Assembly (NCBI GenBank): GCA_000949895.1
Contig: JWIT01000007.1
Span: 62,001-126,000 of the forward strand
Source: Agrobacterium arsenijevicii
Lineage (GTDB): Bacteria > Pseudomonadota > Alphaproteobacteria > Rhizobiales > Rhizobiaceae
Length of the DNA stretch: 64,000 nucleotides
Direction of reading: 5' to 3'
Every line of letters begins with the position of its first letter. The stretch's first letter is position 1. Shown here in pieces: positions 42,067 to 50,966 of this stretch. The translations under genes and the position numbers were made by a program. The notes beneath the pieces are model-generated. The model searched no databases and was not told the origin of the DNA. It saw only the letters and a program-made list of their open reading frames with translations.

Positions 42067-42990
42067 ATGACGTTTTTCTTCAATTCCGACGCCAAGCGCG
42101 GCGAAATTTTCCGGCAGGCTCTGGCCGCAGAGCTGCCGGACCTGCCGTTTTCGATGGATGCATCGAGCGTCGATCCCGATGCGGTGCGTTACCTCATCAC
42201 CTGGACGGTTCCGCAGGACATTGCGCGGTATCGCAATCTCGAAGTCCTGTTTTCGATCGGTGCGGGCGTCGACCAGTTTCGCATCGAGACCATTCCCGAG
42301 ACGGTGAAGGTCGTGCGCATGGTGGATGAGGGCATCATCCGCATGATGCAGGAATATGTCTGCCTTGGCGTGCTTTCCCTGCACCGCAACCTGCCGGTCT
42401 ATTTGAAACAGCAGCGCCAGCAATTGTGGAAGGCCCTGCCCCAACGCCAGGCAGAAGAATGCCGGGTCGGCATTCTCGGCCTTGGCATGCTGGGCGTTGC
42501 GGCGCTGGAGCGGCTGAAACCTTTCGGTTTTCCGCTTTCCGGCTGGAGCCGCTCACAGCGTCAGATCGATGGCGTCACCTGCCACCATGGCGATGACGGC
42601 CTCAAAGCCATCCTCTCCACCAGCGATATTCTCGTCTGCCTGCTGCCGCTCACCGACGAAACTACCGGGCTTCTGAATGCCGAGCGTCTGGGGATACTTC
42701 CCGAGGGTGCTGCTCTGGTTCACGCCGGGCGCGGCAAACAACTCGACCATGATGCCCTCATTAATGCGCTCAACAGCGGCAGGCTTTCAGGCGCGGTCAT
42801 CGATGTGACCGATCCCGAACCGCTGCCGGAAGATCATTGTTTCTGGACGCACCCGAAAACTCTCCTGACGCCGCATATCGCCAGCGTCACCCAGCCCCAT
42901 TCCGCCGCCCGCACCGTCGTCGAAAACATCAAACGATACGAATCCGGTCTCGAACCGCTCGGCCTCGTCGACCGCAGCCGCGGATATTGA
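42067..42990 (+). CDS. D-2-hydroxyacid dehydrogenase (glyoxylate/hydroxypyruvate reductase A-like)
   Basis: The 307-residue enzyme has the NAD(P)-binding [16 protein letters not shown] at about 133-148, the catalytic region [31 protein letters not shown] and the C-terminal TPHIASVT with the acid/base histidine. These match GhrA-type reductases, which reduce glyoxylate or hydroxypyruvate. It follows the ArgE-like gene by 23 bp and likely shares its transcript. Its pathway here could be the reduction of a 2-oxoacid intermediate. Confidence 0.88.
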   Translation: MTFFFNSDAKRGEIFRQALAAELPDLPFSMDASSVDPDAVRYLITWTVPQDIARYRNLEVLFSIGAGVDQFRIETIPETVKVVRMVDEGIIRMMQEYVCLGVLSLHRNLPVYLKQQRQQLWKALPQRQAEECRVGILGLGMLGVAALERLKPFGFPLSGWSRSQRQIDGVTCHHGDDGLKAILSTSDILVCLLPLTDETTGLLNAERLGILPEGAALVHAGRGKQLDHDALINALNSGRLSGAVIDVTDPEPLPEDHCFWTHPKTLLTPHIASVTQPHSAARTVVENIKRYESGLEPLGLVDRSRGY

Positions 42991-43015
42991 TCATACCCTC
43001 CAAGAAAGGACACCC

Positions 43016-43372
43016 ATGCCTCTCCTCAAGACAATCGACACCAAGCCCGCCTTCGAACCGAAAGCCTCCAAGGCCTTGCCCGAACGCCTTATCGCCGGCG
43101 ATCCGTCGTTCAAGACCTGGCCGCTGGACGAAGCCCGTGACGGCACCGTCCACACCGGCATCTGGGAAGCAACCCCCGGCGAAAGCCGTTCGATCAAGGG
43201 CGAGACCTTCGAGTTCTGCCACATTCTCGAAGGCGTTATCGAGATCACCCCGGAAGGCGGCGCGCCACTGCGTTACACGGCAGGCGACAGCTTCGTCATG
43301 AAACCCGGCTTCGTCGGCGTCTGGAAGACCATCGAAACCGTGCGCAAGATCTACGTTACGGTCACGGGTTGA
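43016..43372 (+). CDS. Small cupin-domain protein
   Basis: A single cupin domain of 118 residues preceded by AAGAAAGGACACCC. Recognisable strands are GETFEFCHILEGVIEITPEGGAP and YTAGDSFVMKPGFVGVWKTIE, as in the cupin_3 (DUF861) family. It keeps a histidine in the first motif (CHILEG) but not the full usual metal set, so catalysis cannot be assumed. It is probably cotranscribed with the two genes before it. Function is unknown; members often bind or detoxify small catabolic intermediates. Confidence 0.82.
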   Translation: MPLLKTIDTKPAFEPKASKALPERLIAGDPSFKTWPLDEARDGTVHTGIWEATPGESRSIKGETFEFCHILEGVIEITPEGGAPLRYTAGDSFVMKPGFVGVWKTIETVRKIYVTVTG

Positions 43373-43398
43373 TTAGCTAAGCAGGACTGTTGGCATCC

Positions 43399-43438
43399 CG
43401 GCTGGCGTACAGGCATTCTTACCAAAAAACGCCAGCCG
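43399..43438 (+). terminator. Perfect stem-loop after the cupin gene
   Basis: CGGCTGGCGT pairs with ACGCCAGCCG over a 20-base loop that contains CAAAAAA. It lies 26 bp past the cupin stop and 154 bp before the aldehyde dehydrogenase gene. There is no U-run after the stem, so it could be a terminator, attenuator or protein site. Confidence 0.4.
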
Positions 43439-43591
43439 ATAATCTGCAAGGTGCGGTCTTTTATGCCCGCCAAAGATTGCGCTGTGGGCCGCCAGCAAAA
43501 CGGGATTTTCGTTCACCGTCCCCACCGCAGTCGGCCGATGCTGCTTGCCATCAGGGGGTAGCGTTAGCGCATATCCACAGAGGATTCCCCC

Positions 43592-45055
43592 ATGACGCTC
43601 AGCTTCGATCCAGACAGCCTGCCTTTGCCGATCGGCCATTTCATCGGCGACCGGTTGATCCCGGCTAAAAACGGCATCGACATGCACCGCCCTTCGGACG
43701 GCATCGAATATGCCGGCTGCCCGAAAGCGGATGCAACGCTGGTCGATGAAGCGGTGCAAACCGCAAAGGCCGCGCTGAAAAGCAGCAACTGGGGCGGCGT
43801 GCGCCCGCGCGAACGCACCAAGGTGCTGCAGCGCTGGGCCGATCTGATCGAGCAGGAAGCAGAGACGCTGGCGAAAATCGAGGCGCTCTCCTCCACGCGC
43901 CCGGTGGGTCATCTGATCGCGGGCGATATCGCCGTCACCGCCGAGCAAATCCGCTTCTTCGCGGAGTTCGCGGACAAGGAGGGCGGCGATCTCGTGCCGA
44001 CCGCCGATGCGAGCCTCGGCATGATCATGACCGAACCCTATGGTGTCGTCGGCGCCATCACGCCGTGGAATTTCCCCGTGTCCATGGCGGGCTGGAAGCT
44101 CGGCCCGGCGCTGGCGGCCGGCAATGCCGTGGTGCTGAAACCATCGGAAATGACGCCCTTCTCCTGCGTTTTCATGGCGCAACTGGCCATAAAAGCCGGA
44201 TTGCCCGCCGGTCTCATCAACATCGTGCTGGGCGACGGACCTGTCACGGGCAATGCCATCACCGGACACCCGGAAATCTCCAAGGTTAGCTTCACCGGCT
44301 CCACCGCTGCGGGTGCCGCCATCATGGCGAATGTCGCCCGCACCGGCATCAAGCCGATGACGCTGGAACTCGGCGGCAAAAGCCCGCAACTGGTTTTTGC
44401 CGATGCCGATATCGAAAAGGCAGCGGCGGCAATCGCCGGCAACATTCTCTCCAATGCCGGACAGGCCTGTGTGGCCGGTTCGCGTATCATCGTAGAAGAG
44501 AGTGTCGCAGACGCGCTTTCCGCCGCGATCATAGCCCGCATGAAGGCGGTAAAGCCCGGCCCGACATGGGACGAGACAACACAATATTCGCCGATCATCT
44601 CCGAGGTGCAGCGCAGGCGCATCGACGGCATCGTTCAGGCGGCCGTCGCCCATGGCGGCGAATGCCTGACCGGCGGCGCAAACATGGACGGTCCCGGCTA
44701 TTTCTACCAGCCGACGCTGATCGCCAATGTCGACCAGACTTCACCTGCCGTCACCGAAGAAATCTTCGGGCCGGTGCTGACGTTGCAGACCTTCCGCACG
44801 GAAGAGGAAGCTCTGGCGCTTGCCGATCATCCGACCTACGGTCTGGCGGCTGGCCTCTTCAGCCGCGATATCTCGCGCGTCATGCGCCTGTCGCGCGCCA
44901 TTCAGGCGGGAACGATCTGGGTCAACCGTTATGGCCGCTCGCGCGACCACATATTGCCGACAGGCGGTTACAAACGCTCCGGCATAGGCAAGGATCTCGG
45001 ACGGGAGGCCTATCTCGCCAACCGCAAGAGCAAAAGTGTCCTCATCGGACTGTAA
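43592..45055 (+). CDS. NAD(P)-dependent aldehyde dehydrogenase
   Basis: A 487-residue aldehyde dehydrogenase. The catalytic cysteine is in NAGQACVAGSR and the general-base glutamate in LELGGKSPQLVF; the nucleotide-binding region is PWNFP and GSTAAGAAI. GAGGATTCCCCC precedes the ATG. It oxidises an aldehyde to an acid using NAD(P). It is closely followed by the tartrate dehydrogenase-like gene. A second aldehyde dehydrogenase at 46125-47585 has only the family motifs in common, so the two probably act on different aldehydes or steps. Confidence 0.92.
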   Translation: MTLSFDPDSLPLPIGHFIGDRLIPAKNGIDMHRPSDGIEYAGCPKADATLVDEAVQTAKAALKSSNWGGVRPRERTKVLQRWADLIEQEAETLAKIEALSSTRPVGHLIAGDIAVTAEQIRFFAEFADKEGGDLVPTADASLGMIMTEPYGVVGAITPWNFPVSMAGWKLGPALAAGNAVVLKPSEMTPFSCVFMAQLAIKAGLPAGLINIVLGDGPVTGNAITGHPEISKVSFTGSTAAGAAIMANVARTGIKPMTLELGGKSPQLVFADADIEKAAAAIAGNILSNAGQACVAGSRIIVEESVADALSAAIIARMKAVKPGPTWDETTQYSPIISEVQRRRIDGIVQAAVAHGGECLTGGANMDGPGYFYQPTLIANVDQTSPAVTEEIFGPVLTLQTFRTEEEALALADHPTYGLAAGLFSRDISRVMRLSRAIQAGTIWVNRYGRSRDHILPTGGYKRSGIGKDLGREAYLANRKSKSVLIGL

Positions 45056-45068
45056 CAGGGGAAACGTC

Positions 45069-46112
45069 TTGAAAACGCATCGCATCGCACTCATTCCCGG
45101 AGACGGCATCGGCAAAAGCGTGACTGATGCCGCATGGCAGGTTCTCAACGCCGCCGCCAAGGGTTCCGGTTTTGCGCTCGAAGGGACCGAATTCCCCTGG
45201 TCCTGCGCTTTCTACAAGGAGACCGGCGCGATGATGCCGAAGGACGGCATCGAGACCCTACGCGGCTTCGACGCCATCCTGCTCGGCGCAGTCGGCTGGC
45301 CGGCGCAAGTGCCTGACGCGGTTTCGCTGCATGGCCTGCTACTGCCCATTCGCAAGGCTTTCGTGCAATATGCCAATATCCGCCCGCACCGGCTTCTGCC
45401 CGGCGTGCAGGGACCGCTGAAGGCGGATGGCTTCGACATTCTCTGCATTCGCGAAAATACCGAGGGCGAATATTCCGGCGCCGGCGGGCGTGTGCATCAG
45501 GGCACGGAAGACGAAGTTGCCGTCGAAACCTCGATCTTCACCCGGAAGGGCGTGGAGCGCATCCTGCGCTTCGGCTTCGAACAGGCACAAAAACGTCGCG
45601 GCAAGCTCGCCTCCATCACCAAGTCCAACGCCCAGAAATATTCTATGGTGTTCTGGGACGAGGTGACCCACAGGCTCGCCGCCGAATATCCCGATGTCGA
45701 GGTTTCAAGCTATCATATTGACGCCATGGCGGCGCGCATGGTGATGGCGCCGGAAAGCCTTGATGTCGTGGTCGCCTCAAACCTCTTCGGCGATATTTTG
45801 ACCGATCTTGGCGCAGCCATTCAGGGCGGCCTCGGTTTTGCCGCCTCCGCCAATATCAATCCCGACCGCACCGCCCCCTCCATGTTCGAACCTGTGCACG
45901 GTTCGGCCCCGGATATCGCCCATCTCGGCATCGCCAACCCGATCGCGGCCATCTGGTCCGGTGCGATGATGCTTGAGCATCTCGGCGAAAAGGACGCGGC
46001 TGCAAAGATCATGGCGGCGCTGGAAACGGCGACCGGCCGGGGCATCGGCACGGTGCCGGGCAAGGACAAGACAGACGCCATCACCGCCGCAGTTCTTGCG
46101 GCACTCGCCTGA
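45069..46112 (+). CDS. Tartrate/isopropylmalate-type beta-decarboxylating dehydrogenase
   Basis: I start this at TTG 45069 (then KTHRIALIPGDGIGKSV), behind CAGGGGAAACGTC; the ATG at 45036 would overlap the preceding gene by 20 bases and add an untypical N terminus. Of 347 residues, IRENTEGEYSGAGGR, AMAARMVMAPESLDVVVASNLFGDILTD and EPVHGSAPDIA are family landmarks of NAD-dependent hydroxyacid oxidative decarboxylases. The IRENTEGEYSG form is nearest tartrate dehydrogenase. It would act on malate, tartrate or a substituted malate. Adjacent aldehyde dehydrogenases suggest a hydroxyacid catabolic route. Confidence 0.85.
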   Translation: MKTHRIALIPGDGIGKSVTDAAWQVLNAAAKGSGFALEGTEFPWSCAFYKETGAMMPKDGIETLRGFDAILLGAVGWPAQVPDAVSLHGLLLPIRKAFVQYANIRPHRLLPGVQGPLKADGFDILCIRENTEGEYSGAGGRVHQGTEDEVAVETSIFTRKGVERILRFGFEQAQKRRGKLASITKSNAQKYSMVFWDEVTHRLAAEYPDVEVSSYHIDAMAARMVMAPESLDVVVASNLFGDILTDLGAAIQGGLGFAASANINPDRTAPSMFEPVHGSAPDIAHLGIANPIAAIWSGAMMLEHLGEKDAAAKIMAALETATGRGIGTVPGKDKTDAITAAVLAALA

Positions 46113-46124
46113 TTTCGGAGAATT

Positions 46125-47585
46125 ATGATGCAGGGCTTGAAGGACAAGGAACTCTTTCGCCAGACGGGTTTGATCGGCGGCGCATGGAAAGCCGCAGCAT
46201 CGGGCAAGGTGGTCGACGTGATCGACCCGGCGACGCAGGCCGTCATCGGCACCGTTCCCGACATGGACGGCACGGAAACCCGCGCGGCCATCGAAGCCGC
46301 CAATGCCGCCTTCGGGCCATGGAAGAAGAAAACCCACGCGGAGCGCGCAGCTCTTCTCGAAAAATGGTTCGCGCTGATGATCGAGCATATCGACGATCTA
46401 GGCCTGATCCTTACCACGGAACAGGGCAAGCCGCTTGATGAAGCCAAGGGCGAAATCCGCTATGGCGCGTCCTTCGTCAAATGGTTTGCGGAAGAGGCCC
46501 GGCGTATCAGCGGCGGCACCATCCCCTCACCAACACCGGATCGCCGGATCGTGGTGCTGAAGGAACCGGTCGGCGTCTGCGGCATTATCACGCCGTGGAA
46601 CTTCCCGAACGCCATGATCACCCGCAAGGTCGCGCCTGCACTTGCGACCGGCTGCACCGTCGTCATCAAGCCTTCGGAGTTCACGCCCTATTCGGCCTTA
46701 GCGCTTGGCGTTCTTGCCGAACGGGCTGGCATTCCCGCAGGCGTCATCAACATCGTCACCGGCATGCCGACGGATATCGGCAACGAGATCATGGCGAACG
46801 AGACGGTGCGGAAAATTTCCTTCACCGGCTCTACCCGTGTCGGCTCGCTTTTGATGCGTGGTGCTGCTGACAGCGTGAAGCGGTTGTCGCTGGAGCTTGG
46901 CGGTAATGCGCCCTTCATCGTTTTCGACGATGCGGATTTGGATATGGCTGTCGAAGGCGCGTTAGTTTCGAAATTCCGCAACGGCGGCCAGACCTGCGTC
47001 TGCGCCAACCGCATTCTCGTTCAGGCGAGCGTTTATGATGCCTTCGCCAAAAAACTTGCTGATCGCGTCGATGCTATGCGGGTCGGTCCCGGAACGGAGG
47101 CAGGTGTTTCCATTGGCCCGATGATCAACGAGCCAGCCATCGCCAAAATCCGCGCCCATGTGGAAGATGCCATCTCCAAGGGTGCGACGATCATCACCAA
47201 GGCGCGTGATCTGCCGGAAGGTCCGCAATATACCGCACCCGTAGTGCTGACCGGTGCCACCACCGGAATGCGTCTTGCAAGCGAAGAGACCTTCGGGCCG
47301 GTGGCACCGCTCTTCCGCTTCGAGACCGAAGAAGAAGCCATCGCCATTGCCAACGGTACACCCTTCGGCCTTGCCGCCTATTTCTATACCGAAAACCTCA
47401 AACGCGCCTGGCGTGTGGGCGAAGCGCTGGAGTTCGGCATGGTCGGCCTCAACACCGGGGCGATCTCGACCGAAGTCGCCCCCTTCGGCGGCGTCAAGCA
47501 ATCCGGCCTCGGCCGTGAGGGCGCACAGGTCGGCATCGAGGAATATCTGGAAACAAAGGCGTTTCACATCGGCGGGCTCGCCTGA
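46125..47585 (+). CDS. gabD: Succinate-semialdehyde dehydrogenase-like aldehyde dehydrogenase
   Basis: The 486-residue protein has catalytic NGGQTCVCANRIL, glutamate in LELGGNAPFIVF, and the GabD-like N-terminal GLIGGAWKAA and EARRISGGTIPSPTPDRR, recognised by RRISGGTIPSP. GGAGAATT precedes the double ATG (46125 or 46128). It likely oxidises succinic semialdehyde or a close omega-oxoacid, a usual product of class III aminotransferases such as the one at 50967. It ends with a clear terminator at 47609. Confidence 0.9.
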   Translation: MMQGLKDKELFRQTGLIGGAWKAAASGKVVDVIDPATQAVIGTVPDMDGTETRAAIEAANAAFGPWKKKTHAERAALLEKWFALMIEHIDDLGLILTTEQGKPLDEAKGEIRYGASFVKWFAEEARRISGGTIPSPTPDRRIVVLKEPVGVCGIITPWNFPNAMITRKVAPALATGCTVVIKPSEFTPYSALALGVLAERAGIPAGVINIVTGMPTDIGNEIMANETVRKISFTGSTRVGSLLMRGAADSVKRLSLELGGNAPFIVFDDADLDMAVEGALVSKFRNGGQTCVCANRILVQASVYDAFAKKLADRVDAMRVGPGTEAGVSIGPMINEPAIAKIRAHVEDAISKGATIITKARDLPEGPQYTAPVVLTGATTGMRLASEETFGPVAPLFRFETEEEAIAIANGTPFGLAAYFYTENLKRAWRVGEALEFGMVGLNTGAISTEVAPFGGVKQSGLGREGAQVGIEEYLETKAFHIGGLA

Positions 47586-47608
47586 CGCCTGTTTCTTTCT
47601 CCCCGCCT

Positions 47609-47637
47609 AAAGGGCCGCTCTGCGGCCCTTCTTTTTG
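47609..47637 (+). terminator. Rho-independent terminator after gabD-like gene
   Basis: AAGGGCCGC-TCT-GCGGCCCTT followed by CTTTTT, starting 25 bp past the stop codon at 47585. Confidence 0.85.
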
Positions 47638-47649
47638 TGCAGGTGAAAC

Positions 47650-47672
47650 AAAAAAGCGGCCGAAACGGCCGC
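47650..47672 (-). terminator. Rho-independent terminator for the minus-strand oxidoreductase operon
   Basis: GCGGCCG-AAA-CGGCCGC with a run of six T after it on the minus strand. It would end transcripts arriving from the FAD oxidoreductase gene (47833), past the palindromic repeat. Confidence 0.75.
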
Positions 47673-47699
47673 CGATATATGGAGATGCCCCCTCTCCTC

Positions 47700-47787
47700 C
47701 GTCATCCTCGGGCTTGTCCCGAGGATCTAATCACGTCGAATAAAATTAACACGTTGGCAGATCCTCGGGACAAGCCCGAGGATGACG
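47700..47787. repeat. 88-bp palindromic intergenic repeat, copy B
   Basis: Same architecture as the element at 35903: CGTCATCCTCGGGCTTGTCCC at one end and GGGACAAGCCCGAGGATGACG at the other, around an AT-rich centre. The ends are perfectly complementary to each other in the longer flanks. It lies between convergent gene ends and inside the 3' region of the minus-strand operon. Confidence 0.75.
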
Positions 47788-47832
47788 TCGAGTGAGGAGG
47801 AAGCGCGCCTCTCAGCGCACGATCCCAGCCTC

Positions 47833-49107
47833 CTACTGAAACCTGTCCAGCATCTTGTAATAAAAGCCAACCAGCGGCAGGAACCAGGGCTTGCCGAAAT
47901 GACCCGGCACCGCCGGCCAGTCCAGCCCCTTCAGCGGGTTGTTGTCCGGCCGCCCTAAAATGGTGTCAGCGATTGTCATACCGAGATGGGTGGAGAGTTG
48001 CGCACCGTGGCCGGAGTAACCCATGGCGTACCAGACCCCGTCCTGGAAACCGGCGCGGGGATAACGGTCCTTGGTCATATCGACCAGACCGCCCCAGCAA
48101 TAATCGATCGGCACATGCGCAAGCTGCGGGAAGATGCGGTGCAGGCTTTCCGTCAGGATCGCGCCGCTCTTGGCGTCCGAACGCTGGTCCGATGTGGTGG
48201 AAAAGCGCGCACGGCCACCGAAGATCAGCCTGTTATCCGGGGCGAGCCGGAAATAATTGCCGATATTCATGGTGTTGACATAGGTCCGGTTACCCGGAAC
48301 CGACGCCTTGACCTCGGCATCCGTCAGCGGTCGCGTGGCGATGATGAAACTGCCGACTGCAATGATGCGTCGGCGGAAATAGCTGAAACCGGACGGCGTG
48401 TAAGCCCCGGTCGCGACAAGCACATTGTCGGCCGTGACCTTGCCGCGCGTGGTTTCCAGCTCGTGGGTCTTGCCGTTCTGGACGTGTTTCGTTACCGCCG
48501 CATTTTCAAAGATCACCGCGCCGTGGCGGCTGGCCGCTTCGGCAAGGCCGGCCACATAACGGCCCATATGCATCATGGCGCTCTTCTTCGAGAGCATGGC
48601 CCCATAAAAGGGTGAACCGATCTCGGCCTTAAGATCGGCGACGGACAGAAGCGCCGTATCGGGATCGACCTCGGCGTGCAGCGCCTCGAAATTCTTCGCC
48701 AGACCTTCGAAATGCTGCGGCTTGGAGGCGAGCTTCAGCTTGCCCGAGCGTCGGAAATTGCAATCGATCCCCTCTTCGGCGATCAGCGCCTCCAGCGTAT
48801 CGACCGAATCGTCCAGCGCCTTGTAGATCGCGATTGCCCGTTCCTTGCCAAGCTCCGCCTTGGCGGAGAGATAGGAATGGGCAAGGCCGTTGTTGAGATG
48901 CCCGCCATTGCGGCCGGAGGCACCCCAGCCAACCCGTTCACCCTCGAGAACAACGACCCGCGCCCCGGCTTTGGCAAGCTGGCGCGCGGCACCCAGACCG
49001 GTGAAGCCGCCGCCGATGACGGCGACATCATAATGACCTTCGACGGGACCTTGCGCCGCCCCCGCAAACAGGGGCGCCGTATCGTGCCAATAGGAAACGA
49101 ACTTCAT
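47833..49107 (-). CDS. FAD-dependent amine/amino-acid oxidoreductase (DadA/PuuB-like)
   Basis: The 424-residue protein has the FAD-binding GxGxxG-type motif VAVIGGGFTGLGAARQL at about 28-44, VGWGASGRNGGHLN and a C-terminal GYSGHGAQLSTHLG, as in gamma-glutamylputrescine oxidase and related DadA enzymes. It oxidises a primary or secondary amine to an imine or aldehyde. It follows the HAD gene by 15 bp in one minus-strand transcript. The nearby aldehyde dehydrogenases could take its product. Confidence 0.88.
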   Translation of the reverse strand: MKFVSYWHDTAPLFAGAAQGPVEGHYDVAVIGGGFTGLGAARQLAKAGARVVVLEGERVGWGASGRNGGHLNNGLAHSYLSAKAELGKERAIAIYKALDDSVDTLEALIAEEGIDCNFRRSGKLKLASKPQHFEGLAKNFEALHAEVDPDTALLSVADLKAEIGSPFYGAMLSKKSAMMHMGRYVAGLAEAASRHGAVIFENAAVTKHVQNGKTHELETTRGKVTADNVLVATGAYTPSGFSYFRRRIIAVGSFIIATRPLTDAEVKASVPGNRTYVNTMNIGNYFRLAPDNRLIFGGRARFSTTSDQRSDAKSGAILTESLHRIFPQLAHVPIDYCWGGLVDMTKDRYPRAGFQDGVWYAMGYSGHGAQLSTHLGMTIADTILGRPDNNPLKGLDWPAVPGHFGKPWFLPLVGFYYKMLDRFQ

Positions 49108-49122
49108 GGTCCCGACCTTTCC

Positions 49123-49791
49123 TTACAATCCAACCACGCCGGCGAGGCCGGAAATATCTGATATCTCGACATAACCGTAATAGGGGTTGGCAGGCTCGTG
49201 GCCCCGGTTGACCCAGACCTTGTTCTTGATGCCGAGATCATGCGCCGACATCAGGTCATAACGGAACGACGAGGAGACGTGCAGCATGTCTTCCGGGCCG
49301 CAGCCGAGCATATCGAACATATATTCGAAAGCCTTGAAGCGCGGCTTGTAGGCCTGCGCCTGTTCGGCCGTATAGACCGCGTGGAAAGGTGCGCCGAGCT
49401 TTTCGACATTCGACATGATCTGCGAATTCATGGCGTTGGACAGGATGACGAGCGGAATTTCCTTCGCCACCTTGGCAAGACCCGCCGGAACATCCGCATG
49501 CGGACCCCAGGTCGGAACGCGCTCGTAAACGAATGTCGCATCCTCCTCCTTGAACGCAACGCCGTTGCGCTTGCAGGTGCGCGACAGGGAATTGTAAACC
49601 ACCTGGGCATAGGGCTGCCAGGCGCCCATGATCTCATCCAGACGGTAGGCGGCGAAATTCTTGATGAATTGCTGCATCTGCGCCTCGTCCAGACGATCGC
49701 CATAGAGATCGCGGGCGGCCTCGGCCATCTGGAAATTGATCAGCGTACCGTAGCAATCGAAGGAGATGTATTTCGGGCGGAAGATGGTCAT
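49123..49791 (-). CDS. HAD-superfamily hydrolase, haloacid dehalogenase type II-like
   Basis: A 222-residue HAD protein with motif I FDCYGTLINF (nucleophile Asp14), motif II ILSNAM, a motif III lysine in AYKPRFKAF and motif IV HVSSSFRYDLMSAHDLG. This is the pattern of type II 2-haloacid dehalogenases, although many members act on phosphates. It is the first gene of a two-gene transcript with the FAD oxidoreductase. Only distantly similar to the second HAD at 52596-53309. Real dehalogenase activity is not shown. Confidence 0.85.
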   Translation of the reverse strand: MTIFRPKYISFDCYGTLINFQMAEAARDLYGDRLDEAQMQQFIKNFAAYRLDEIMGAWQPYAQVVYNSLSRTCKRNGVAFKEEDATFVYERVPTWGPHADVPAGLAKVAKEIPLVILSNAMNSQIMSNVEKLGAPFHAVYTAEQAQAYKPRFKAFEYMFDMLGCGPEDMLHVSSSFRYDLMSAHDLGIKNKVWVNRGHEPANPYYGYVEISDISGLAGVVGL

Positions 49792-50115
49792 TTCGTCGTC
49801 ATCCTTGCTTGGGGATCGAGTTTGGCCGGAATAATCTGATCATAGAAAGCCTTTGTCCGGTCGGCGCACCGCAATTGCTATCAGCGAAAGCAGATTGTTG
49901 CGTATGCAGCCACCACTTTGGCAGAGAGTTGCGTGCGGGCAAACCAAAAGCCGCAGCCCACCCCGGGTTCACGGATGGATACAGATAGTGTGCGGCATAA
50001 GATGCGGCGGCGGGTAAAAGCAACAGCGAAACATATCGAACCTTGCCATTCGTCGGGACAATCTTCTTTCGGCGTCAGTCTATCAATGAATAAGCAGAGC
50101 AAATGGAGTTTCGGC
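49792..50115. promoter_or_regulatory. 324-bp divergent intergenic region
   Basis: Between the HAD gene (minus) and the GNAT gene (plus). A continuous reading frame extends upstream of the GNAT start to 49918 but lacks a ribosome site and homology. No clear palindromes or repeats stand out; it should hold promoters in both directions. Confidence 0.35.
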
Positions 50116-50952
50116 ATGCAGGCCAGCCTCATCGATATCCAGTCTTTCCGACCTGAACACCTCGACGCCGCCGTTGAGCTTTCCCGGCAGGCCGGCTGGC
50201 CGCACCGCAAAGAAGACTGGGCGCTCGTCCTCTCCTTGAGCAAGGGTTTCGTCGCGCTGGAAAACGGACGTGTCGTCGGAACCGCGATGGCAACACTTCT
50301 GGGCGACAGCTGCGCCACGGTCAATATGGTGATCGTGGATGAGAGCATGCGTGGCCGCGGTCTCGGACGCCAGCTGATGCAGGCGGCAATCGGCGCTGCC
50401 GAAGACCGCGAATGCCGTCTGGTCGCCACCACTGACGGCCTTCCGCTTTACGAAAAGATGGGTTTTGCCGCCTGCGGCGAGGTGCTTCAGCATCAGGGCA
50501 TTCCAGCAACCACCGAAAAACCGGCCGATGTGGCCTGGGCGGCAACCGTTGATCCGGCCGAACTTGCAGCACTCGATGCGCAGGCTTTCGGCGCGGATCG
50601 CGTTTCGCTTTTTACCGAACTTGCGGACAGGGCGCGTTTCGCCGTTGTACGGAAACAGGGTGTCATCAAGGGTTTTGCGGGCCTGCGCGCCTTCGGACGC
50701 GGCGAGGTCATCGGTCCCGTTGTGGCGGAAAATGCTGAAATCGCAAAGGAATTGATCGCCTTTATGTTTTCCGAGCGCCCCGGCACATTCCTGCGCGTAG
50801 ACACGACAGCCGATACGGGCCTTGGCCCCTGGCTTGCCGAGCACGGCCTTGCCCATGTCGGCGGCGGCATCGCCATGCGCCGGTCGAAAGCCGAAATCCC
50901 TGCCAACAAAAAACTGAAAACATTCGCATTGACCAGCCAGGCACTGGGCTGA
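50116..50952 (+). CDS. Two-domain GNAT acetyltransferase
   Basis: The ATG at 50116 (MQASLIDIQSFRPEH) has GGAG seven bases upstream and is preferred to upstream in-frame starts. The 278 residues contain a GNAT acetyl-CoA motif VIVDESMRGRGLGRQLM and a second C-terminal domain with AFGADRVSLFTELAD and GEVIGPVVAENAE. It is a paralogue of the protein at 39829-40707. The next gene, an aminotransferase, is 14 bp downstream, so the enzyme may acetylate an amine or amino acid handled by the cluster. Confidence 0.83.
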   Translation: MQASLIDIQSFRPEHLDAAVELSRQAGWPHRKEDWALVLSLSKGFVALENGRVVGTAMATLLGDSCATVNMVIVDESMRGRGLGRQLMQAAIGAAEDRECRLVATTDGLPLYEKMGFAACGEVLQHQGIPATTEKPADVAWAATVDPAELAALDAQAFGADRVSLFTELADRARFAVVRKQGVIKGFAGLRAFGRGEVIGPVVAENAEIAKELIAFMFSERPGTFLRVDTTADTGLGPWLAEHGLAHVGGGIAMRRSKAEIPANKKLKTFALTSQALG

Positions 50953-50966
50953 ATCTGGAGAGACCC

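Noticed and set aside
49918-50115. N-terminal extension of the GNAT gene
   Set aside because: No ribosome site; the ATG at 50116 has GGAG at good spacing and the family N terminus.
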